A DNA stretch of 10,375 bases, taken from NCBI GenBank assembly GCA_947259625.1, contig CAMYMY010000089.1, positions 1 through 10,375 of the forward strand. Direction: 5' to 3'. The DNA is from an uncultured Kiloniellales bacterium (GTDB lineage Bacteria > Pseudomonadota > Alphaproteobacteria > Kiloniellales > JAKSDN01). How positions within the stretch are numbered: the first letter of the stretch is position 1; every line of letters starts with the position of its first letter. The translations under genes were made by a program, and so were the position numbers. Below, one piece after another: positions 5,569 to 10,375 of this stretch. The notes under the pieces are model-generated. The model saw only the letters and a list, made by a program, of their open reading frames with translations, had not been told where the DNA came from and ran no database searches.

Positions 5569-7445
5569 TGGATCCCAGGCTGCTGCGCTATTACAACCGC
5601 GAGCTCCAGCACATTCGGGAAATGTGCGGCGAGTTCGCGAAGGAGTACCCCAAGATCGCCGCGCGGCTCGGGCTCGAGGGTTTCGAGTGCGCCGACCCCT
5701 ATGTCGAGCGGCTCCTGGAAGGCTTCGGTTACATGGCCGCGCGGGTGCAGTTGAAGGTCGACGCGGAGTTTCCGCGCTTCACCCAGCATCTGCTCGACAT
5801 GGTCTACCCGCATTATCTTGCGCCGATGCCGTCCATGGCCATGGTCCAATTCCAGCCGGATCTGACCGAGGGTGCGTTGGGCGAGGGCTTTGTCGTGCCG
5901 CGCGGCAGCGTGTTGCGCTCTCGCCTGGGCAAGGGGGACCAGACTCCCTGCGACTACCGCACGGCGCATGACGTGACGCTCTGGCCGCTGGAGTTGGTCG
6001 AGGCCGAATATCTGGGGTCGACGGCGGCGGTTGCGGCGCTCGGCATCACCGACCTGTCGGGGGTGAAGGCCGGTTTCCGGTGGCGTTTTCGGACCACGGC
6101 GGGCCTGACCTTCGACCAGCTTCCGCTGGACAGTCTGCAGCTCTATCTGCGGGGCACCGAGGAACTGCCCATGCGCCTGTTCGAACAGCTGCTCGCCAAT
6201 CCGCTGGCGGTCGTTCTGCAGCCGGCGAAGGGCTCGGGAAAGTGGCGCGAGGTGGTCACCAAGACCAACATCCGCGCGCTCGGCTTCGACGACGACCAAG
6301 CCTTGCTACCCTACGGCCCGCGCTCGTTCCAGGGCTATCGCTTCCTGCAGGAGTACTTTGCCTTTCCCGAGCGCTACATGATGGTCGAACTGAACGATTT
6401 GGGGGCCGGTGTGCGCCGCTGCACGGACAACGAACTCGACATCCTCGTTTTGCTGAACAGCAGCGACCCGGTTCTGGACAACACTATCGATGCCTCGCAC
6501 TTCGCCCTGTTCTGCGCACCGGCGATCAATCTGTTCGAGAAGCGGGCCGACCGGATCCACCTGACCGACAGACAGACCGAGCATCACATCGTCCCGGACC
6601 GGAGCCGGCCGATGGACTTCGAGGTCTATGGTCTGACGGAGGTTCTGGGGTTCGGCACGAGCGCCGACCACAAGCAGGAGTTTCGGCCGTTCTACGGCAC
6701 CAGCGACGTGGCCAATTACAGCGAAAACCTGGCCTATTACACGTTGCATCGCACCCCCCGCGTCTTGTCGTCCCGGCAGCGTGGCCATGGCCCCCGGTCC
6801 AGTTACATCGGCAGCGAAGTGTTCGTGTCCCTGGTCGATGCCAATGAGGCGCCCTACAGCGGCAACCTCCGCCAACTGGCGCTCACGACGCTCTGCACCA
6901 ACAGGGACTTGCCTTTGCACATGCCGGTGGGGGCGGCCAAGACCGATTTCACGATGGAATCGGGTGCGCCGGTCGAGTCGGTTCGTTGTCTTGCCGGGCC
7001 CACTAGGCCCCGGCCCTCGCACGCCCAGCGCGAGGTAGCATGGCAACTGATCAGCCATCTTTCGCTCAACTACCTGTCGCTGACGGACCACGACCAGGAT
7101 CAAGGCGCCGGCGCGCTGCGTCAGCTGCTGGGGCTCTACGGCGCGACCAGCGAGGCCTCGATCAGGAAGCAGATCGACGGGGTCGTCTCGGTGGCCTCGA
7201 GGCCGGTCAACCGGCGTGTCCTGGGGTCCGGCCCGATCTCCTTCGCCCGTGGGCTCGAGGTCGCGGTGACCCTGGACGAGTCGGCCTTCGAGGGAACCGG
7301 GATCTTTCTACTCGGTGTCGTGCTCGAACAGTTCTTTGCGCGATACGTTTCCATAAACTCATTCACCGAAACGGTCCTGAAATCGATGGACCGCGGCGAG
7401 GTCATGCGATGGTCGCCCAGGATCGGACAGCGGCACGTGCTGTAA
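5568..7445 (+). CDS. tssF: T6SS baseplate protein TssF (VasA/ImpG)
   Basis: TssF is the main baseplate wedge component; two TssF and one TssG bind TssE and TssK to form a wedge, six of which surround the VgrG hub. The 625-residue product is normal length. The N-terminus is the family hallmark: MDPRLLRYYNRELQHIRE (residues 1-18), EYPKIAARLGLEG (26-38), DPYVERLLEGFGYMAARVQ (43-61), and FPRFTQHLLDMVYPHYLAP (68-86). The middle carries the typical PYGPRSFQGYRFLQEYFAFP segment (nucleotides about 6310-6370). The C-terminal part ends near FFARYVSINSFTETVL, as in other TssF proteins. The start at ATG 5568 sits in TGATG with the tssE stop; an ATG at 5466 in the same frame would only add out-of-frame tssE sequence. 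The last 37 bases overlap tssG. Confidence 0.97.
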   Translation: MDPRLLRYYNRELQHIREMCGEFAKEYPKIAARLGLEGFECADPYVERLLEGFGYMAARVQLKVDAEFPRFTQHLLDMVYPHYLAPMPSMAMVQFQPDLTEGALGEGFVVPRGSVLRSRLGKGDQTPCDYRTAHDVTLWPLELVEAEYLGSTAAVAALGITDLSGVKAGFRWRFRTTAGLTFDQLPLDSLQLYLRGTEELPMRLFEQLLANPLAVVLQPAKGSGKWREVVTKTNIRALGFDDDQALLPYGPRSFQGYRFLQEYFAFPERYMMVELNDLGAGVRRCTDNELDILVLLNSSDPVLDNTIDASHFALFCAPAINLFEKRADRIHLTDRQTEHHIVPDRSRPMDFEVYGLTEVLGFGTSADHKQEFRPFYGTSDVANYSENLAYYTLHRTPRVLSSRQRGHGPRSSYIGSEVFVSLVDANEAPYSGNLRQLALTTLCTNRDLPLHMPVGAAKTDFTMESGAPVESVRCLAGPTRPRPSHAQREVAWQLISHLSLNYLSLTDHDQDQGAGALRQLLGLYGATSEASIRKQIDGVVSVASRPVNRRVLGSGPISFARGLEVAVTLDESAFEGTGIFLLGVVLEQFFARYVSINSFTETVLKSMDRGEVMRWSPRIGQRHVL

Positions 7446-8440
7446 GGCTCGGCCGGGCCCTACAGCAGGAGCCCTACCGCTACGATTACTTCCAGGCGGT
7501 GCGCAATCTCGAATGCGTCAACCTCGACAAACCGAGGGTCGGCTGGTCCCTGCGGCCGGTGGACGATCCCGTTCGCCTGGGACAGCAGCCGTCCCTGGCC
7601 TTCGCGGCCTCGGCCCTGGCCTCCTTCGAGCTCGCCAAGAACGGGCGTCCGCCGCGGCTGTCGGGTTATTTTTTCGGGCTATTGGGCCCGAACGGACCGC
7701 TGCCCACTCATTTGACGGAATACGCCTACGACCGCTTGCGAAATGCCCACGATCCGACTTTCGCCCGCTTTCTCGACGTGTTTCACCACCGTATGCTGAC
7801 GTTGTTCTATCGCGCTTGGGCGAACGCCCGGCCAACGGTCAGCTTCGACCGGCCGGACGCCGACTGGTTCGGCGTCTACCTTGGCTCGCTGTGCGGCCTG
7901 GGTATGGAGAGCCTGCGCAACCGCGACGCGGTGCCCGACTTCGCCAAGCTGCATTACGCGGGACGGCTGGCCTGCCCGACCCGCCATGCCGAGGGCCTGC
8001 AGGCGATCATCGCGGATTTCTTCAGGCTTCCCGCCCGCATCAAGGAGTTCGTCGGCGCCTGGATGGACCTGCCGGAGAACGGGCGTTGCCGGCTCGGCGA
8101 GTCGCCGGAAACCGGAACGCTGGGTCTGACCGCGATCGCCGGCGCGCGCGTCTGGGGCTGCCAGCAGAAGTTCCGGATCGTGCTGGGGCCGGTGGATTTC
8201 GCCCACTATCAACGCCTTCTGCCGGGAGGCGACAGCTTGCGCCGTCTGGTCGCATTGGTGCGGAACTATACAGGCGAAGAGTTGAACTGGGATCTCAATT
8301 TGATCCTGAAACGGGAGGAGGTGCCGGCCCTGAAGCTGGGTGGGTCGGGACGATTGGGTTGGTCCACGTGGCTCGGCCGAAGGCCGGCCGAAAGCGACGC
8401 CGACGATCTGATGTTGGACCCCTTGACCCATGCCGCATGA
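7409..8440 (+). CDS. tssG: T6SS baseplate protein TssG (VasB/ImpH)
   Basis: TssG bridges the two TssF copies in each baseplate wedge. The 343-residue product has the normal length and landmarks: a PYRYDYFQAVRNLE start helix (residues 22-35), LRPVDDPVRLGQQPSLAF (48-65), the GYFFGLLGPNGPLPTHLTEY hallmark (86-105) and DVFHHRMLTLFYRAWANARP (123-142). The C-terminal half includes the CQQKFRIVLGP and GEELNWDLNLILKREEVP segments. The start ATG at 7409 lies inside tssF and has GCGAGG at 7396-7401, seven bases upstream. A longer frame from 7040 would only add Arg-rich antisyntactic sequence with no family similarity. The 37-nt overlap suggests coupled translation with tssF. It is followed by a 131-nt spacer. 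Confidence 0.96.
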   Translation: MVAQDRTAARAVRLGRALQQEPYRYDYFQAVRNLECVNLDKPRVGWSLRPVDDPVRLGQQPSLAFAASALASFELAKNGRPPRLSGYFFGLLGPNGPLPTHLTEYAYDRLRNAHDPTFARFLDVFHHRMLTLFYRAWANARPTVSFDRPDADWFGVYLGSLCGLGMESLRNRDAVPDFAKLHYAGRLACPTRHAEGLQAIIADFFRLPARIKEFVGAWMDLPENGRCRLGESPETGTLGLTAIAGARVWGCQQKFRIVLGPVDFAHYQRLLPGGDSLRRLVALVRNYTGEELNWDLNLILKREEVPALKLGGSGRLGWSTWLGRRPAESDADDLMLDPLTHAA

Positions 8441-8471
8441 CGGCGGCGGCTTCCACCGGAGATGCTCGATC

Positions 8472-8483
8472 AACCGGCCGGTT
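8472..8483. repeat. Twelve-base palindrome in the tssG-clpV spacer
   Basis: AACCGGCCGGTT is a perfect palindrome 31 bases after the tssG stop. It could be a weak stem or a protein-binding site, but palindromes of this length in GC-rich DNA are not rare. The rest of the 131-nt spacer before clpV holds only its ribosome binding site; I see no terminator or promoter. Confidence 0.25.
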
Positions 8484-8571
8484 CGGCGGATTGAGGGAGA
8501 CGGGAACCAGCAAAACAAATAGGCGTCGGGCGATCTGACTGCGATCGCGCCGATGCCGGGGGAGATTGCAA

Positions 8572-10375
8572 ATGCCTGAGATCAGTCGCACTGCCCTGTT
8601 CGGCAAGCTGAACAGCCTTGGCTACAAGTCCATCGAGAGCGCCACCGTGTTCTGCAAGATGCGTGGCAATCCCTATGTCGAACTCGTGCACTGGCTGCAC
8701 CAGATCCTGCAGCTGCAGGATTCCGACCTGCACCGGATCATCAAGCAGTTCAACCTCGAGCCGTCCCGCGTCGCGCAGGACCTGACCGCCGCTCTGGACC
8801 GGTTGCCGCGCGGATCGACCTCCATCTCGGACCTGTCCGCCCACATCGAGGAGGCGGTTGAGCGGGGCTGGGTCTACGGCACGCTGCTGTTCGGCGAACC
8901 CCAGGTGCGCACCGGCTATCTGGTGTTCGGCATCCTCAAGACCCCCGGTCTGCGCAACGCTCTGCTCGGCATGTCCCGCGAGTTCGAGAAGGTCAAGCTG
9001 GACACCCTGGGCGACCGCTTCGACGAGGTCGTCGGCGGATCGCCCGAGGACGCGCTCGCGGCCTCGGACGGCTTCCAGGTCGGCGGCGGCGCTGCGCCCG
9101 GTGAGGCGAGCGGCGCCATGGCGCCCTCGCAGATGGGCAAGCAGGAGGCGCTGCGCCAGTTCTCCGTCGACCTGACCGAAAAGGCGCGCAAGGGCGAACT
9201 CGACCCCATCGTCGGCCGCGACGAGGAGATCCGCCAGATCGTCGACATCCTGATGCGGCGCCGGCAGAACAACCCGATCCTGACCGGAGAGGCGGGCGTC
9301 GGCAAGACGGCGGTGGTGGAGGGCTTCGCGCTACGCATCGCCTCGGGCGACGTGCCGCCGCCCTTGAGGGACGTCACCCTGCGCAGCCTCGACGTCGGCC
9401 TGCTGCAGGCGGGCGCCAGCATGAAAGGCGAGTTCGAGAATCGCCTGCGCCAGGTGATCGACGAGGTGCAGTCCTCGGAGAAGCCCATCATCCTGTTCAT
9501 CGACGAGGCCCACACCCTGGTCGGCGCCGGCGGCGCGGCGGGCACCGGCGACGCGGCCAACCTGTTGAAACCGGCGCTGGCGCGTGGAACCCTGCGCACG
9601 GTGGCGGCGACCACCTGGGCCGAATACAAGAAGCACATCGAGAAGGACCCGGCGCTGACCCGCCGGTTCCAGTCGATCCTGGTCGACGAGCCCAGCGAGG
9701 AGAAGGCCATCCTGATGATGCGCGGAATCGCGTCCACCATGGAGCAGCATCACCGCGTGCAGATCCTCGACGAGGCGTTGGAGGCCGCGGTCAAGCTTTC
9801 GCACCGCTACATTCCGGCCCGCCAGCTGCCCGACAAATCGGTCAGCCTGCTGGATACCGCGAGCGCGCGGGTCGCGATCAGCCAGCACGCCGTTCCGGCC
9901 GAGGTCGACGACAGCCGTCGGCGCATCGAGGCGCTCGATACCGAGCTCGGGATCATCGGCCGCGAGAAGGCGGTCGGCGTCGAGACGGCGGCGCGCGAGG
10001 CCGAGGCCAACGACAAACTGATGGCCGAGAAGGACCGCCTGAAGCTCCTGGAGGAGCGCTGGGACGAGGAGAAGGGGTTGGTCGAGCAGATCCTGGAGCT
10101 GCGCGCCCAGCTGCGCGGCCACATCGGCAAGGTCGAAGGCACCGAAAGCGAGCTGGAGACGGCCGCCGACGAGGCCGCCGATTCCGTTGCGGTCGAGACC
10201 GGCGCCGAGGCCGCGCCCAAGGGCGATCTGTCCGAAGCCGAGCGGGCGGAGCTGTTGGGGCAGCTCAAGGGACTGCAGGCCGAGCTCGCCGATCTCCAGG
10301 GCGAGCAGCCGCTGATCCTGCCCAGCGTCGACCATCAGGCGGTCGCCTCCGTGGTCGGCGACTGGACCGGCATCC
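8572..10375 (+). CDS. clpV: T6SS sheath disassembly ATPase ClpV (TssH), 3' truncated by window
   Basis: ClpV is a hexameric AAA+ ATPase of the ClpB/Hsp100 type that unfolds contracted TssB/TssC sheaths so the subunits can be reused. The 601 visible codons cover the N-domain (about residues 1-160, with ATVFCKMRGNPYVELVHWLH at 24-43 and ERGWVYGTLLFGEPQVRTGY at 97-116), a Gly/Ala linker (about 165-188), and the first AAA+ domain. That domain has Walker A GEAGVGKT (239-246), Walker B ILFIDEA (307-313) and the arginine-finger region DPALTRRF (359-366). A coiled-coil middle domain follows (about 447-580), and the window ends in VASVVGDWTGI, the entry to the second AAA+ domain. Family members are about 870-900 residues, so roughly 270-300 are missing. 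The ATG at 8572 follows GGGGGAG (8558-8564). An acidic Ala/Glu stretch at about 523-550 interrupts the middle domain. Confidence 0.97.
   Translation, partial: MPEISRTALFGKLNSLGYKSIESATVFCKMRGNPYVELVHWLHQILQLQDSDLHRIIKQFNLEPSRVAQDLTAALDRLPRGSTSISDLSAHIEEAVERGWVYGTLLFGEPQVRTGYLVFGILKTPGLRNALLGMSREFEKVKLDTLGDRFDEVVGGSPEDALAASDGFQVGGGAAPGEASGAMAPSQMGKQEALRQFSVDLTEKARKGELDPIVGRDEEIRQIVDILMRRRQNNPILTGEAGVGKTAVVEGFALRIASGDVPPPLRDVTLRSLDVGLLQAGASMKGEFENRLRQVIDEVQSSEKPIILFIDEAHTLVGAGGAAGTGDAANLLKPALARGTLRTVAATTWAEYKKHIEKDPALTRRFQSILVDEPSEEKAILMMRGIASTMEQHHRVQILDEALEAAVKLSHRYIPARQLPDKSVSLLDTASARVAISQHAVPAEVDDSRRRIEALDTELGIIGREKAVGVETAAREAEANDKLMAEKDRLKLLEERWDEEKGLVEQILELRAQLRGHIGKVEGTESELETAADEAADSVAVETGAEAAPKGDLSEAERAELLGQLKGLQAELADLQGEQPLILPSVDHQAVASVVGDWTGI

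Noticed and set aside
9331..10335. 334-codon minus-strand open frame opposite clpV
   Set aside because: It mirrors the ClpV AAA+ and middle domain codons and has no plausible protein features of its own.
1..10375. Mobile elements, tRNA genes, CRISPR arrays, toxin-immunity genes or an undescribed system
   Set aside because: No transposase or integrase, terminal inverted repeats, tRNA-like cloverleaf or spaced repeats were seen. Apart from spacers of under 220 bases, all sequence is accounted for by nine core T6SS genes.

Overview
The window carries the structural half of a type VI secretion system (T6SS) locus. Nine genes run co-directionally on the + strand in the order tssA, tssB, tssC, hcp (tssD), tagJ, tssE, tssF, tssG, clpV (tssH). 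The first eight are complete and intact; clpV runs off the right edge after 601 codons. The gene order, the presence of tagJ, the short TssA with its own C-terminal domain, and the Hcp/TssC/ClpV sequences all resemble the HSI-I (H1-T6SS) locus of Pseudomonas aeruginosa as I recall it. The DNA is GC-rich (by eye in the low-to-mid 60s percent), with strong GC bias at third codon positions and good Shine-Dalgarno sequences. This points to a high-GC proteobacterium; I cannot assign genus or class from the sequence alone.

Layout: 1-214 is upstream DNA with no recognisable gene. It holds a short dyad at 4-19 and the tssA ribosome binding site. tssA (215-1285) is followed by an 88-nt leader, rich in GGA triplets and containing a hairpin, before tssB (1374-1904). 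tssB overlaps tssC (1897-3393) by 8 nt. A 135-nt leader, again GGA-rich, precedes hcp (3529-4017). A 188-nt spacer with two overlapping strong dyads and an orphan Shine-Dalgarno-like sequence separates hcp from tagJ (4206-5051). tagJ, tssE, tssF and tssG are tightly packed (1-nt gap, 1-nt overlap, 37-nt overlap). A 131-nt spacer precedes clpV (8572 to the end).

How the genes work together: TssE, TssF and TssG (with TssK and VgrG encoded elsewhere) form the baseplate. TssA primes and coordinates polymerisation of the Hcp inner tube and the TssB/TssC contractile sheath. Contraction expels the tube. ClpV, probably assisted by TagJ, then disassembles the contracted sheath for reuse. The membrane complex (TssJ, TssL, TssM), TssK, the spike (VgrG/PAAR), the phosphorylation switch and the effectors are not in this window and should lie next to it.

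The genes themselves are well known; I found no undescribed system. The most interesting material is in the spacers. The leaders of the two genes or gene pairs that encode the most abundant parts (tssBC sheath, hcp tube) are dense in GGA triplets, which would suit CsrA/RsmA-type control. The hcp-tagJ spacer looks built to separate expression of hcp from that of the genes after it.
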